Source of the DNA: Tubulanus polymorphus
Taxonomy: Eukaryota; Nemertea; Palaeonemertea; Tubulaniformes; Tubulanidae
DNA: 64,000 nt
Direction of reading: 5' to 3'
NCBI RefSeq assembly: GCF_964204645.1
Contig: NC_134033.1
Location: 13,086,155-13,150,154 of the forward strand
Shown: one piece after another, positions 1 through 13,242 of the stretch
Numbering within the stretch: the stretch's first letter is position 1
Layout of the letters: each line of letters begins with the position of its first letter
Translations under genes and position numbers: made by a program
Notes under the pieces: generated by a model
The model's input: only the letters and a program-made list of their open reading frames with translations
What the model was told of the DNA's origin: nothing
Database searches by the model: none

Positions 1-940
1 AGGGATCCGTTACGTGTTGATGTGACGATGCTGAAGCTGGACATTTTTACATCGTCAAAAATTAACAGGGTCGAACACGACCCCGGGCATAGATAGCCGC
101 CTACTCGGTGTTGTTATCAGAGAATTGGAGATCCATTAGGAAATTCTCGCAAGTCGGTGACATATCTTATTTATAAGTATGTTCGATGTGTGTAGGTTTC
201 TTTTTTTTAAGTAGGGAAGGTGTCGACGATCTCTCCGGTGCGTAGGAGTTATCGTCGCATATCTTCAAACTGCATTATCCATTTTTTTCGCCGGAGATCT
301 TCATTTTACGAGATGGAAGTCAGGAACGATTACACGTAAGGGGAATCACAAACGAACACGTTCATTTTCTGATGTAAATCATGCATTTACTTGTAAAACT
401 TGATTGATTGGGTCCAATTCGACCCATATGTTAGGAACTGGGCCAAACATTGGTAAATGTTCATCTACAGTCAATGTTCGTCATAACGCCAACATTTTTA
501 AGGGGACAATTTTGACCAATTTAACTCAAATCCAATGAAAATACCATTCTTAATACCAATTTCGTGATGATGCCATGTTTTCTATCGGTCCCAACACTGG
601 CAATATTAAGGACTTTTAACTGTTTATCCAAAGTCGTATTGAATGCACAGCACAATTTGAATTCGATGCACAACTGTGGAACTTCACACCGGGTGTAACC
701 GAGTTCGGATTTACGATGATAAATGCCAGACTCGTTAGTTCTAATTGTCAGACTCTTTTGACTGACAGGAAATTATTTTCACTGTGCAGCGGAAATCTAA
801 TGTGGTACACTGAGTGAACGTAAGTGCCGTGGTTTCGTCATATTCGTTACGCTATCTTCCGCTCAACAAACCGACATACGAATTAGTTACGGATGGTTTC
901 ACCGATTTCTCTGCTAAATTCTCGTAAAAATGACCGCATT
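1..940. other. unassigned sequence before minisatellite
   Basis: No coding region, RNA gene or clear repeat is recognised here. All open frames are short and lack codon structure. Confidence 0.6.
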
Positions 941-1658
941 GTTTGACAGTCTAGTAGGCTGTAGCAGTCTAGTAGCTGTGTCTATCAGACTGCTTGTTTG
1001 ACAGTCTAGTAGGCTGTAGCAGTCTAGTAGCTGTGTCTATCAGACTGCTTGTTTGACAGTCTAGTAGGCTGTAGCAGTATAGTAGCTGTGTCTTATCAGA
1101 CTGCTTGTTTGACAGTCTAGTAGGCTGTAGCAGTCTAGTAGCTGTGTCTATCAGACTGCTTGTTTGACAGTCTAGTAGGCTGTAGCAGTCTAGTAGCTGT
1201 GTCTATCAGACTGCTTGTTTGACAGTCTAGTAGGCTGTAGCAGTCTAGTAACTGTGTCTATCAGACTGCTTGTTTGACAGTCTAGTAGGCTGTAGCAGTC
1301 TAGTAACTGTGTCTATCAGACTGCTTGTTTGACAGTCTAGTAGGCTGTAGCAGTCTAGTAGCTGTGTCTTATCAGACTGCTTGTTTGACAGTCTAGTAGG
1401 CTGTAGCAGTCTAGTAGCTGTGTCTATCAGACTGCTTGTTTGATAGTCTAGTAGGCTGTAGCAGTCTAGTAGCTGTGTCTTATCAGACTGCTTGTTTGAC
1501 AGTCTAGTAGGCTGTAGCAGTCTAGTAGCTGTGTCTTATCAGACTGCTTGTTTGACAGTCTAGTAGGCTGTAGCAGTCTAGTAGCTGTGTCTATCAGACT
1601 GCTTGTTTGACAAGCTAGTAGGCTGTAGCAGTCTAGCAACTGTGTCTATCAGACTTGT
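941..1658 (+). repeat. 55-bp minisatellite, about 13 copies
   Basis: The tandem unit of 55 bp begins GTTTGACAGTCTAGTAGGCT. Some copies are 56 bp through an extra T in TCT(T)ATCAGAC. Copies are nearly identical, with scattered single-base variants (for example AGTAACTG for AGTAGCTG). Within each unit the half-motif CAGTCTAGTAG recurs, so the unit probably arose from a shorter repeat. Confidence 0.95.
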
Positions 1659-2190
1659 TTAGCAGGATGCTCGGCTAGTCTATCAGGCTGTCTATCTAGC
1701 AGGTTGCTTGTGTAGCAGGCTGTTCATCTATCAGACTGCTTCTCTATCAGACTGCTTGGCTTGTCTATCAGGCTGCTTAGCTTGTCTACTGGGATGCTCC
1801 GCTCATCTAGCTTTGTCTAGTCTATCTGGCTGCTCGCGTGTCAGGCTGTTGATCTATCAGCTTCTTCACCAGGATGCTTGGCTTGTCTTTCAGGATGTTT
1901 GGCTCATCTAGCTTTGTCTAGTCTATCTGACTGCTTGTGGCAGGCTTTGTCTAGTCTATCTGGCTGCATGTAGCAGGCTTTGTTTAATCTATCTGGGCTG
2001 GGCGTAACAGGCTGTTCTTCTCTCAGATCACTGGTTTAGCAGGCTGTTGGTTGATCAGACTGCTTGCCTTGTCTATCAGCCTGCTTATCTTGCAGACATC
2101 TTGTTTAGCAGTCCACTCATCTTTGACTGGTGCCTTCTATCAGACCACTGTCTTTCGGAATGTTTTTCTACAAGACTGCTGGTCTAGCAA
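1659..2190 (+). repeat. decayed tail of the 55-bp minisatellite
   Basis: Words such as CTATCAGACTGCTTG, TCTATCAGGCTG and AGCAGGCTG recur at irregular spacing. This looks like an older, diverged extension of the preceding array. Open frames across it are repeat by-products. Confidence 0.7.
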
Positions 2191-2614
2191 TTCTTCTCGA
2201 ACTATCGCTGTTAGTTCTAAAGCCAAAAATAAACTGCATGAGAAGTTGGACGGTAGAATTCCCAAATGAGTAGTAGCGCTGAGATTTACGGTCACATGTC
2301 GTTGATATTACTCGATATTGTATGCTAATCCACGTAGTTGTAGTCGGTAGTTAGATATACGTTTTCCTCTAGTCCTCTCTCTCTCTCTCTCTCTGCGGCT
2401 CTCATTTGTTGGTATTACCGATGAAAAAAACATAACGCTAACAGCTCGGTCGTAAACCACTCCGTCGTTAAACCACTCGGCAATTACGCCGTAAAAATTC
2501 ATTGGTCACTCGGGGAAATGGCCGTAATAAGCATTGACGTGTAGCAATGAACTAAACACTCATCAGTACCGGTGAATGTATATAGGTTTTTCTTGAAGCT
2601 CTTATCGCCGTGTT

Positions 2615-3155
2615 AATCCTCTCGCTGCCCTTATATCCGGTGTGGTGGTATGTCCAATTTGCGTAATTGAAATGCCGCAGGGGTATATGGTGTATATTGC
2701 TACCGGGGGTTTAGCCTGGGTTTACCGGTATCTACGTATATTTCAATGCTTTTCTTTTAGTATGTACGTCTGCTGCAGGGTAACTGGAGTAATGCGGTGT
2801 GGCAAGCAAGGATTTGAGGATAATCCGCCAGGATCCATAGTGGTACTGGGTTACCGTGCTTCAATTTCCTTCTATATTTCAATTTAAATTCGAGTAAAAG
2901 TTGTCATAAGTAAATCATTTCAGTGAAATCTATACCATATGCCTAGTGAGAAAGTCAATCCAATATCTATTCGATGACTCATTTGCTAATTTTTGTATTT
3001 GAAAGGCTAAAAATCAAGTTCAAATCTCATTGAAAATGAGTGGATTTTCCTTACAATCTTGTTGTGCCATCTGTTGATTACCTGAACAGGGTGGCGTTGG
3101 GATTTGTATTTATATCACTGACCGTTCATATAGCGACTCAATGGGAAAGGGTTAA
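2615..3155. mobile_element. possible degenerate TTAA-flanked element
   Basis: The left edge TTAATCCTCTCGCTG and the right edge AATGGGAAAGGGTTAA are roughly inverted relative to each other. They resemble the CCCTTTC ends of the better preserved TTAA-flanked family at 30633, 46487 and 56408. The interior does not clearly share that family's palindromes. This is a weak call. Confidence 0.3.
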
Positions 3156-5214
3156 ATCATTATTACAATCAGTTTCGTTGTTTTTTATTTTCGCTCGCGA
3201 CTAGGAGTGGTTTATAACAAGGTAGCAGCGGATTATATATCGTCGGCACGGAAATGACATTATAAACCGCGCAACGGATATACGTGAATATCGCGTGCAT
3301 GCGAACCGATGTAACGCACCTTTTCATGTCGCCGGCACGTTTTTTCGCGTCCTCTTCGAAACGAACGAACGAAACAATCTACTTAAATGAGCGCGACTCG
3401 AGAGATAGCGACTGAAACGTAAATGTAATTACGCAAGAAACACCGGCAGACGCTACAATTTGATTATCCTTTCATATTTCCTATTGAGAGCTTCACGTAA
3501 GTGCTGCTGCTGGTACGCTTGTGTCCATCACGATTATCAAAAAAAAAAAGCTCATTGCGGAAGTTCGTCTGCTGTTTCAAACACTTCGCTATTCATATTT
3601 TTTTTCAATGCAAGTTTTTCCGACCTAATTGCACTCGCCCACATGCTCAGACATCATTGCTGGGTGGTTTGAGAAGTTGACTCCAGGCGCAGTCTTCGTT
3701 ATGTTTGTAGTGGAGGAGGAAATTGGAAGAGCCAAAGGCCAATACGGCTAATATCTTCCTGTCACAGCGTTCTAGATTTTCTGTACCGGTATTTGTAACA
3801 CTCCTTTGTGTCAGAGAAATTATACCGATACTGATTCGATCATTGTTTTCACATTTTATAGTGATTTCACCGATGAACCTTTCAATTTTTATCGACAGAG
3901 CTTTTCAGAGGTGTTGCATCTACAAATTGTCATATCCTCCCTCGAATAGGATTTGATCCCAATTGCATCGAGAATACCTGGGTATCTTTGCAACACAGTG
4001 ACACTAGAATATGCGCACCCAATTAGATATCCGGTTGCATATTTGCCCTTCTATAGAAACGAAACACCATTTTTTATTGGACAATGGTGATGCCGTATCA
4101 AGTTTGGCATTGGAATGTTTCGTACACATTCTCGACTCCATGAGTTCCAAATCTCTGTAAGGGTAAACGCAATGACGTCTGCGAATTAGGGCCGTTTATT
4201 CATTCACTAATTTTCTTGCATTTTTTCATCGCTGTCAGTGAAACATGCGGTTTATATGTGCGCGCACGCACGGGCTCCTCGTTTGTTTCATCTTGCGCTC
4301 GCTCGTTCGTTCGGAGATCAAGGAAAATATAATTCGCGGCGAGCTTCGTAATTGACGGAGCAATTATCCGTCGGATGCGGGCGATGTTGACGCTTGGTCG
4401 ATTCATGCGTATTCATCGGGTCGTCGTTCTACACGCGGATCCCGGCGCGGTCGCGCTATGCGTCGCACGGAAGAACGAGGTCGCGTACATCCATCGGGAT
4501 CGGCGTTTTTGAAAGTAGACGAGCGCGGGGGTGTATTGGGGGCGGGTCGTCGCTGTAAATTCTCATGAGATGTTGTCGAATCGCGTCCAATTACTAAACG
4601 CTTCGATTGTCAACAATTGTCGATATTCCGCTTTTAGAATAATTGGTTATTTTCTGAAAAAATGCTCGGGCAATCGTGTATATGTAGTTCAGACTGGCTG
4701 TTCTCGATTCTCGACACTTTTTTGCCGAATAGAAACTGATTTGATCCCAACTGTTCTTGATAATCTACACTTATTTGATCCTTATGAAGAAAAAAAAGCA
4801 GTTGCAATTCGTAGCAAATAGGTCCTGTGCCGGAGTCACGCTCTCTCTCTTCCTCTACCCTCTTTACTACCCCTATCTTCCTCTCCGTCTCTCCTAGGTA
4901 CATCCTATACCTCTTTTTATTCGTCGCTCTTTGCTTATTTTTTCGCTCACCTCATTCACATTACCGTCACTAACTAGCTCGTGAGAACGTATTTCGAAGA
5001 AAATTGCAGCGACGCATGAGTAAGGAATTGAAAATGAAAAATCCACCCATCAGCGCTATTACTACGCCGTTAATACCTTCTGCATTTGTCGTAGAGACAT
5101 TCAGTGATTTGTAGCCAGACGAAGGCGAACTGTGAATGTTATCAGATATTATCAGTTAAACCTTTTTTCATGTAGAATTTCCCGGTCTTACTTAACAGTA
5201 CATTTCCTTCATCA
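3156..5214. other. unassigned sequence
   Basis: No gene is supported. The stretch includes CpG-rich patches near 3240-3420 and 4250-4520 and a pyrimidine-rich run near 4841-4900. Open frames of 60-96 codons lack recognisable domains. Confidence 0.5.
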
Positions 5215-5457
5215 TAGCCGCGATCACATAAGTGTTTTTGACCCCTGCCAAATATTACCAGGAACAACCGCTGAAATGAATGCCATATGAGCCCATGCCT
5301 ATTTGGCCCGGGCTAAATTTGTCCCACAAAAATCGAGGTCTGCGCCAAATCTACAATGGTTTACATGCTCTCTTATTATGCGGGGGCCAAATTTGTCTCT
5401 GTCCTGATCCGTGCCAATTTGACGCAGGCCAAATCGTCTCCTTGTGATCACAGCTCA
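5215..5457. mobile_element. TA-flanked MITE, GCCGCGATCAC family
   Basis: The left end is TAGCCGCGATCACAT and the right end is TTGTGATCACAGCTCA, an inverted match. The interior carries several GGCCAAATTTG-like words shared with the copies at 15877, 27072, 29824 and 57714. No coding capacity is seen. Confidence 0.6.
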
Positions 5458-7857
5458 TATTTGCAATCATGTATCGGAATAAGGAAACTTGAATTGAAGT
5501 TGAATTGATACTGGCCTCAGTTCTCATATTGGTAGGATTTGAATCTTGATGAATGACTTGAATTGAATCAACAATCACTTGACTTATCTTAATGTTATAT
5601 CATAAGAATCATTGTGTGAGTACTTCCGTCCGTCCTCGGGGACCGTGCTCAAAAGAAAGTCTTCTTGTCACGATGGCCAGTGATGTGCATGCCTACTCTC
5701 TGAGAGAGGTTCCGGTTTGTCTCCGGAGGTTTAAGATGGAGCTGTAATTTAGTGTGTACCCCTCATGTTTACTCGTAATACACACAGGATCCTAACACTA
5801 TAATTAGCTACGTGACCATTCTTAGTACAGTGATCACAACCACATAGTCACCGGGGGACGCAGGGCACTGCTGTTACAACACACTCTTCCGATATAGCTA
5901 GGGCTATGTTCTTTTCATCGTTGACCTATAGCATTTTTTAAACAAGCCCTTTAGCTGTATAGATCTGTTTAAAAGTTAAATTGGCTTAGACTTAGTGCAC
6001 TTAATATTTAGGTGTTATCTAGGATAATGGTTAATTGTGGGTACATTAAGTAAAACGTTCTATTTTGTCGGATGATATTAGTCTTCCGTCTGCTGTTCAT
6101 ATCTCTTTACCCCAATACAAACCCTCTACCCCTGATGGAAGCGAATCTCTGAAATCGGAGTGTAAAATATAGATGACTGAATTTACAGAATTTTCGATTT
6201 TAATCTGAGTACATAGTGGAAATTCCTATTCTGGTTTGGGTAAAAGAAATATTGCAGAAAAGTTTGTAAAATTTCAATTGGAATTGAAGCAAGGGGACAG
6301 AACCTGGTGGTGGATCCTCACTTGCCACCGCGCCGTTAATTCAAGGTCTACGTTAGATATATTTTTGTACTCTACTGCAACGCCATTGAACGTATTTCGT
6401 CGCAATAATTTCCATTACGTTTGCTTTCCTGACGGCAGCGACTGAGATTGGTAAGATTCTATTATCGACAGGACGCGTGGAAACAGTGGAAACGGTGGAA
6501 ACAGTGTCGCGTTCTCTCTCTCTCTCTCTCTCTCTCTCTTGGTGAATTGATGAAGATGAATGACATTATGATAAAACTGCGGACAACATATTTACTGTCT
6601 CTCGTAGTTAGTTATACGACAATTTCGATCAATTTACGTGTAGGTCGCGAAAGCGCACAAAGGCAAGCGAATATTCACCCTTTCAACTCGACGAGTTTTC
6701 ACTTTTTTTGCTCATCGAATAATGCGATGAAAATAGAAAAGAAAAATAAAGTCGTTAGAATTAATGAATAAGAAATCCCACAATCTTTGAAAAACTCAAA
6801 AGTTTCTTGGAAATATTAGAAATATTCTAGGTGGCTTTCAAAATCATGATCAAGCTAACCATAACAAACTTGGCAGTTAGAGAAATGATAACAAATTTTA
6901 TTGCAATTTTTTAAAATCACCAGACCTATTAGGAGAAACAAGGTATCTTTTTTTAGCCAGACCATTAACAATTTTCCGCAAAAAAAGTATCTCAGAATAA
7001 AATGAAATCCTTTCAAGCTTACGCAGTGCATCAAATGTAGCCTGAAGCGTTTTTACAGATTACTACGTTGGTAAAATCATTATCTTATATATTAATAAGT
7101 TTGATTAATTTGTTGCAAACGATGAAATGCGTGATGGCGACAGAGGCAGCGTGCGTAAGCAAATCATTCCGATCGCAGGAATTAATTGCTAAAATTCCCT
7201 ACAAGTGCCGACTATGAGGTACATTACGATATTCAATGTGACTTTGAAGTTATGGATATGATTGAAGAGGCGTATTGCTCGCCGAGGGTGTTAAGCTGTC
7301 GGTCATGCAGAGCTGCTGCCAACTAACTGTTCCTGATTTTCAGTATTGTTACTATCCTATAACGAGAAATACTGATTTGATTTGTTTGATTCGTATAGAA
7401 ATACGCAAGATATTACCGAGGGTCTTACCATTGATTACTGATTAATTTGAACATATTTCAATGAATTATTACTGATGAAAATTCATTTTGTTGCTGATAG
7501 CACTATTCAGAGGTCATTGGTCTGTTAACTCAATCTAGGGTGCATGTGTTCACCGAGTTTCTTCCCTCCCCTATAAGAGATAAATCGATTTCGTGTTTCA
7601 AACCTGCTAACAATGCCCTAGGCCCTTTTTAGATTTACTCCTACACATTGATTCAACAAGATAATCTTGAGTTTTAATGAAGAAACTAAAGCGATTTGAA
7701 AATTAATCTGTTTGTAAAACCTTGGTTGGGGCCCTGAGTCGTGCTCAAGGGGTTTTACGGATCGAAAAAAGTATTGGAATAGCCCACTGAAACGTGGAGA
7801 ATAGATGAGATTGAAACGCACCATATAAGAATTTGTAAGATTAAAAATGAGTGGGAA
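5458..7857. other. unassigned sequence with one CT microsatellite
   Basis: No gene is supported. A CT microsatellite lies at about 6511-6540. A repeat also present near 34.8 kb lies at 6842-6958 and is listed separately. The rest is AT-rich sequence without recognised features. Confidence 0.5.
6842..6958 (+). repeat. dispersed repeat, partner of 34759-34883
   Basis: Shared words include AATCATGATC, AGCTAACCATAACAAAC and ATTAGGAGAAACA, in the same order and direction as at 34759-34883, with small indels. This is probably a fragment of a short transposable element. Confidence 0.7.
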
Positions 7858-7867
7858 GAGAACTGCA

Positions 7868-7952
7868 TCCCGATGTACTCATTCTTGATGTACTCATTTT
7901 CGATGTACTCAATCCTGATGTACTCATTCTCGACGTACTCATTCATGATTTC
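7868..7952 (-). repeat. short 15-bp tandem array
   Basis: About five copies of GATGTACTCATTCTT with substitutions. The minus frame reads as repeats of NEYIE-like residues, which is a period effect and not evidence of a protein. Confidence 0.7.
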
Positions 7953-7959
7953 ATAAAAC

Positions 7960-10940
7960 CAATGAAATTCTCCACATTCTTTGAAATTCTCTGTACTTAG
8001 AAAACCAAAGCTTATTTTCACTTTTTCATTCACTCCTTTAAACATTAAAAATGAAATTCATTTTATCAAGAATTAAAATCAAACAGGACACAATATTTTT
8101 TTTGAACTCTCTCTAGTGACAAACCATCATCAGGTGTAAAGAAATAACTTTTATTGATTGTGGTTAGCTGTAGTATAGGATATTGTATTATTTGACTAGT
8201 TGATATGTGGACTGTTCGTGATTTTCCATATTTTGTAACAGTTTTTGAGCTGATTTGCTCGAAGGGTTAACAATATATCTCGGCTGATACGTCGTCGTCG
8301 TCGACGATGATTTGATATTTTTTATGCAGCAGCAGCGCCATCAATTTCAGGTAGTAAATTACATAATAAAGCGGTCCGTGTCCAATTTACGTCGTTTGCC
8401 GCGGAAACGACTTACGAGCATCTTTGATCAGCCGAAATTTACCATCTGTCGGCCTTAATTTGCCGTATCACATCACGGCTAGACCCGTGGTGGCTCGGAA
8501 ATCGAGGGTGATGAAATCGGTTCTGAACTTATCGCACCAGATTTCAGTTAGTTTTGTTTTAAATCGACTGTTTTTATTCTTGAAATAAGGAATCGTCACA
8601 CTTATACATATGCTTGATTGATTAGATTTGATATTTCGCTAATTTGTGGTGCGTTCCTTAAAAACCTGCCAGGAATTAAACAAGTGTTTGATTTCGAAAC
8701 CAGAAATCTAAGTAAAGATATTGCTGGATAGTTGATTGAATTTACAGAATGTGTTTTTTTTTCTTATTGAAATACATAAGTGCAATTTTTAGTGTTATTA
8801 CTCATCTCTAACAATTAATTAATATAAAAGTATCAGTATCTGAATTTTGGGATGAATTCAACATTCTTGAAAGATGATTACATGTGTGATACAGTTTCTT
8901 TCAACTTTTGTTTGCTGATCAGGAAAAGGGTATAAAAGGGATTGGGCTTCTTCAGGGTTTTATGGGTGAATGAATACCCCCATTTCTAAGCTAACCTCGT
9001 CGTCAGTTCAGTAAATCTTTGTACAGATTCATTCGCCATCTATGATATGAAAATATCTTCACTTCAGCACTTATTCAAGAGTAGTTCGTTCTCCATAAGA
9101 TAGATGGCGAGCTTGTGAGAATTGTGGTCGGATTTTCTTCCACTAATTTCTCGATTTTCTGCATGATCCAAAATCACTCGATGTGGAACCTGCATGAAAT
9201 TCAGCAGCGAAGAAATGAAAAGATCATCATTTTAACTAACATTCATTTAATTATTTATTTGGGATTTTTTCGGGTTTTTCCGCGGTTTTTTAAATGCCAT
9301 ATTGTAATAATTTTACATTTTTAATATATACCAATAATGATAATAACATTTATACACTTACGTATCAAATACAAATGTCAATATGCAAATGTCATTTTGC
9401 GAAGTTTTCGGCCAGAATTTAAAATTTTTGATTTCCACTCAAGCAAATTAGCTTCACCCGTGGAGCTATTTTATCTGAGCAATTTGAGCCATATCTTCTT
9501 GAATATGCCTTTGTAGTTGAAATTAAAAAAGAATATCTCCGAAATTGCGGAGCATCTTTATTGAGGTCTAGATTTAAATTCAACTTTCAGGCAGTTTCAG
9601 ATTTTTAAGGAAATTAGTCCGCGCTTAAAATGACACTATTAGAAATAAAAACTCTGGCCGTATCAAACATAATGATGTTTCATATCATTTGTTGATGACG
9701 CTGAGGTTTAATGATAGATGATTGACCCAGCCATGTACAGGGTAACAACGCTTTGATGCTACAAAACCTAATAAAGGCAGATATTTTGGAGGACTTTCTT
9801 TTGAGCATTAAATGAGAAGAATAACAGTTCTACAAATCATGGATAAATTGTCTCGTTAACATTTGTCAATCAATGACTCGCAACGCAAGAATTATTTTTC
9901 AGTTTTTTGGCGAGAAAATTACTTATGAAGAAATACGGGAGTTGCGACCATTCTTAAGAATTTTTAAGGTCACATCCGGGACATTTTTTAGTCCCAGACA
10001 GAAGTTGAGTGATAACGCAGTCTTATGAGTCTGCACCAGTTAAACTGGAAATTTCTATTTCTTGGATAAGGGGTATATATGTATCCCATTATTGCTCCCA
10101 TTCTAGTGTTGGAATGTTTTTTGAATTTGATTCTGATATACAGTTATGCATGTAAGCTTTCTCTATAGTGAGACAGAGATTTGTGTCATGGAATAAGCTT
10201 TTGGACTGAATTAAGTTAGGTTCACACTAAAGACTTATTAATAGAATTTCTTTTTTGCTAAATCCATCAACGACCTGCCGAGCACCAGTCCATGACATAA
10301 GTGGATTCAGGGTTTCTCCTTTTTTTTCGCTTAGTGTTTGTTCTAACTCTGCCACTAGCAAAATTCAAACCCATAAACAAGAAACCAGTAAAATTCTGAG
10401 TGCTACAACTAAGATGCAAACTCTTGAACTTGTCCTTGGATTGACGAAAGACCGGTTAAAAGACCAACCCATCAACATCGTGAATCCTTGATTGACAAGG
10501 CCAGTGACCATTGGCTTAAAGCAATCGGCCACCATCATCAAGAAAGTTAGTCGATGTCTATGCCCTTTTTCCTCCGCACAGAAATCTGAAGACTTCACAT
10601 GCAGAAAGTCTATACTGTGAACAAAGCTCTTATCGTGTGCATAAAATCTATAACTCACTAAGTGTACATATCTCTGTGCTATTCAGTCCTCGGTCATGTG
10701 TAACCTGACGCAAACAAACGACTATAATCTAAAATCATCCCTGAATAGTTTTTCCATTAATTAATATTTGACTTCATCGTTAATTATGGTAATGATAGTA
10801 ACGATAATGATTATCATTATCATTAATATTTCGATAAAAAAATGTGCATTTTACTGTCAACACGTTTTCACTCATGTGCTTTAAATAATACAATATTCTC
10901 TTTGTTATTTTTTTGATATATAATATAATATTTATAATTA
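7960..10940. other. unassigned AT-rich sequence downstream of the receptor gene
   Basis: Nothing coding is recognised. Small features include a GTC/GAC triplet run at about 8289-8311 and a small palindromic AATGATTATCATT motif near 10807-10830. Confidence 0.5.
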
Positions 10941-10959
10941 TATTTATACGAATCTCTAA

Positions 10960-10969
10960 TTTATTTATT
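10960..10969 (-). promoter_or_regulatory. candidate polyadenylation signals of the receptor gene
   Basis: Two overlapping AATAAA hexamers on the minus strand (10965-10960 and 10969-10964) lie about 32-41 nt beyond the receptor stop codon. If used, they give a very short 3' UTR. Further AT-rich sequence follows, so a more distal site is possible. Confidence 0.4.
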
Positions 10970-11000
10970 TGCTATCGAGTCCCGATTCGCGTTCGACGAA

Positions 11001-12472
11001 TCAGCACGCCGATTCTTTGAATCCGCGGTCGAGGAATAGATTCGCGCTCGGATCGTCGTCGTGAATCGACAGCTGAGACGCCGATTCGGGCTGTTTGATC
11101 ACCGGATTAGCGGCCACGCCGGAGGTAGCGCCACCTACGATATGCCCGTTGTGATTGCACGTAAGCGCCGGCGCCGCTTTGTAAACTTTTCCGCCGTTCG
11201 TGGTGGTTTTCGGCTGCTGCTGCTGCTGCTGCGTGGTCGATGACGCCGCGCCGACTGCGGCAAGCGTTTGTTTATTCTGATTATTGCGGCTATAACGACA
11301 CAGTAACAAACGTATGAACGTAGCGCGGAAGTTACGATTGAAGATGGTGTAGATGATCGGGTTGATCGTGCTGGAGATGTAGCCGAGCCAGAGGAACGCG
11401 ACGAGCAGTTTGTCGTCGAACGTACATTGCAAACACAACGGCGTCATGATGTTCACGATAAAAAATGGCGCCCAACAGATGACGAAAATGGCGAAAACGA
11501 CGCCGAGTACTTTCGCCGCTTTCTGCTCGGTTTTCACCTCTTTTTCTTTCTCGCGTCGTTCGATGGCGTCGCGTCGCTGCAGCATGATCGTCGCCGCTTT
11601 GATCGCCATGCTGTGTTTCTGCACGAGTCCTTTAAAACGTGGCGCCGCGCCGCCGCCCGGCATCGGTATCGTGTTGGAACGCGTCGGCGTGGAGCCGGAC
11701 GTCGCCGTCATCGACAGCGATTCCAGACTACCGGCCGATGCGTTCGATAGCGTCGTCGCTCGGCGTTCGAATTTCTGCGCGGCGCTCGGAGACTCGCATA
11801 TATTATTCTGACTGTCGTGTACGACGTTCGTCAACGGTTCCAACTCGCTGTCGAGGTTACGATCGCCGCAGTTTAACCGACGCGGTAAACGCCCGTTCTG
11901 CGATTTACTATCCCTGAAATTCGCGTGCAACGTTTTGAACGCGGCCGATGCGCGCGAATGCGCGAGCGGCGTTCGCGCCGGTTTCCGTTCGCCGCCGCTG
12001 GACGCGCTACCGCTGCTGTCGGTGCGTTTACGCCGCGTGCTCGTCGACCGTCGGATCATCGGCTGACCCTCCTTCGACGAGCGGCGACATTGCTTCGCTT
12101 TCTTCGACAACAAGTTCACCGTCAACGAGTACGTGATCATCATGACGACGAGCGGTATGAAGAACGCGGTTATCGAGCCGTAGATCGCGAAGTGGTAGTT
12201 GAACATGCCGCAGAAACCGTCGTTCAGTATGTTCGCCGGGTCGTAGATGCCGAGAATCAAGATCGGGCACGCGACGACGAACGACAGCATCCAAACGAGT
12301 AAGATTTTCATGGCGACGACGCGCATCGATTTGTTGCGCATTTTTAACGGGTATTTGATGCCGATGTAACGGTCGAGCGATATCGTGCTCATGTGCAGTA
12401 TCGATGACGTGCACAGCAGTACATCCGACATTATCCAAACGTTGCACAACGCCGCTCCTAATGGCCAATATC
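11001..12472 (-). CDS. 5-HT2: 5-HT2-like serotonin receptor, coding exon 2 (TM3-TM7 and tail)
   Basis: This exon encodes residues 266-755. The acceptor TATTTCAG lies at 12480-12473, and the exon starts at codon position 2, completing Gly266 before YWPLG. Visible features: Cys275 and Cys353 (TM3-ECL2 disulfide pair), Asp282 in TM3 (amine contact), DRY 299-301, TM5 about 360-383 with Ser365 at 5.43 and Ala at 5.46, and a long basic and Ser/Thr-rich ICL3 at about 384-584. TM6 has CWAPFF (Cys598, Trp599, Pro601, Phe602, Phe603) followed by IVNIM. TM7 has NPIIY (636-640), and Cys657 is a likely palmitoylation site. The tail has six Gln at 680-685. FFIVNIM and the overall TM3 pattern favour 5-HT2 over octopamine or D2-like dopamine receptors. 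Known 5-HT2 receptors couple to Gq and phospholipase C. The exon is much richer in CpG than its surroundings. The joined CDS of 2268 nt is divisible by three, which supports the exon pairing. Confidence 0.9.
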
Positions 12473-12957
12473 CTGAAATAATAAACCACAAAGAAAACAT
12501 TAATAAATGGATGCAGGTTTTTTTTTGCACGTTAGACGCTCGCATGATTATAGAAATAACTGCGGCGAACAAAATGGTCTTAGACTGGTCTTTAATGTAA
12601 GGTCTGGTGCCAAGTTAACCGAAACCTATAAGACAGGGGGCAGGGTCTCTGGCTTGGTAAAACTGGACAATTTGAATTAGACAAATTTTACCTAAAACCT
12701 GGAAAACTCGGGAAACTTATGATATGCATTATCAATATGTGATTCATGAAAAATGAATGAATTTGTAACATTTTATATCGAGAAATTTCAATATTCACCT
12801 GTTGATTCCCTTGGGCTATTTTGTGTAATGATACATAAAAATCTGGGAAAACTCATGAATTCGTAAATGGAGAGGGGGAAGTTACAACTCTGTGAGTGGT
12901 TAATAGTGAAAAAATACATTGTAGTTCTTACCAGGGCCAGTTTTCGACTGTAACCTT

Positions 12958-13070
12958 GGGCCCGGTTCCATGGACAAGGCTTAGACTTAAGACCAGTCTC
13001 AGACCAAGTTATATAACCGATCCAACAAATTAAAAAGACCTCTCTCAGTCGCAACTATGGAACTGGCCCC
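12958..13070. mobile_element. short inverted-repeat element, GGGCCCGGTTCC family
   Basis: Ends GGGCCCGGTTCCATGG and CTATGGAACTGGCCCC are inverted. The interior has the TTAGACTTAAGACCAGTCT motif seen in the copies at 23991 and 38811. It is about 113 bp and noncoding. Confidence 0.65.
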
Positions 13071-13242
13071 AGGGGATGATTGTTAAAACAGCCTATCTAT
13101 GAAATAGGCCTGTGACTTCACACACACGCGTCTGTTGGAATCAAGTATAATCAATGATGAATGTACTATTTCTAATTCATTATTCACAAATGAAATGATT
13201 AAACATCCAGAGATGCATCTTTTGGGAGCCAAATAAGGGCAG

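Noticed and set aside
941-1658. Possible CRISPR-like array at the regular 55-bp repeats
   Set aside because: The whole unit repeats, with no unique spacers, and the genome is eukaryotic.
11061-12302. Several plus-strand open frames of 60-133 codons opposite receptor exon 2, and a 153-codon minus frame in another register
   Set aside because: They are shadows of the CpG-rich receptor exon; none has domains and all overlap the conserved TM3-TM7 coding sequence.
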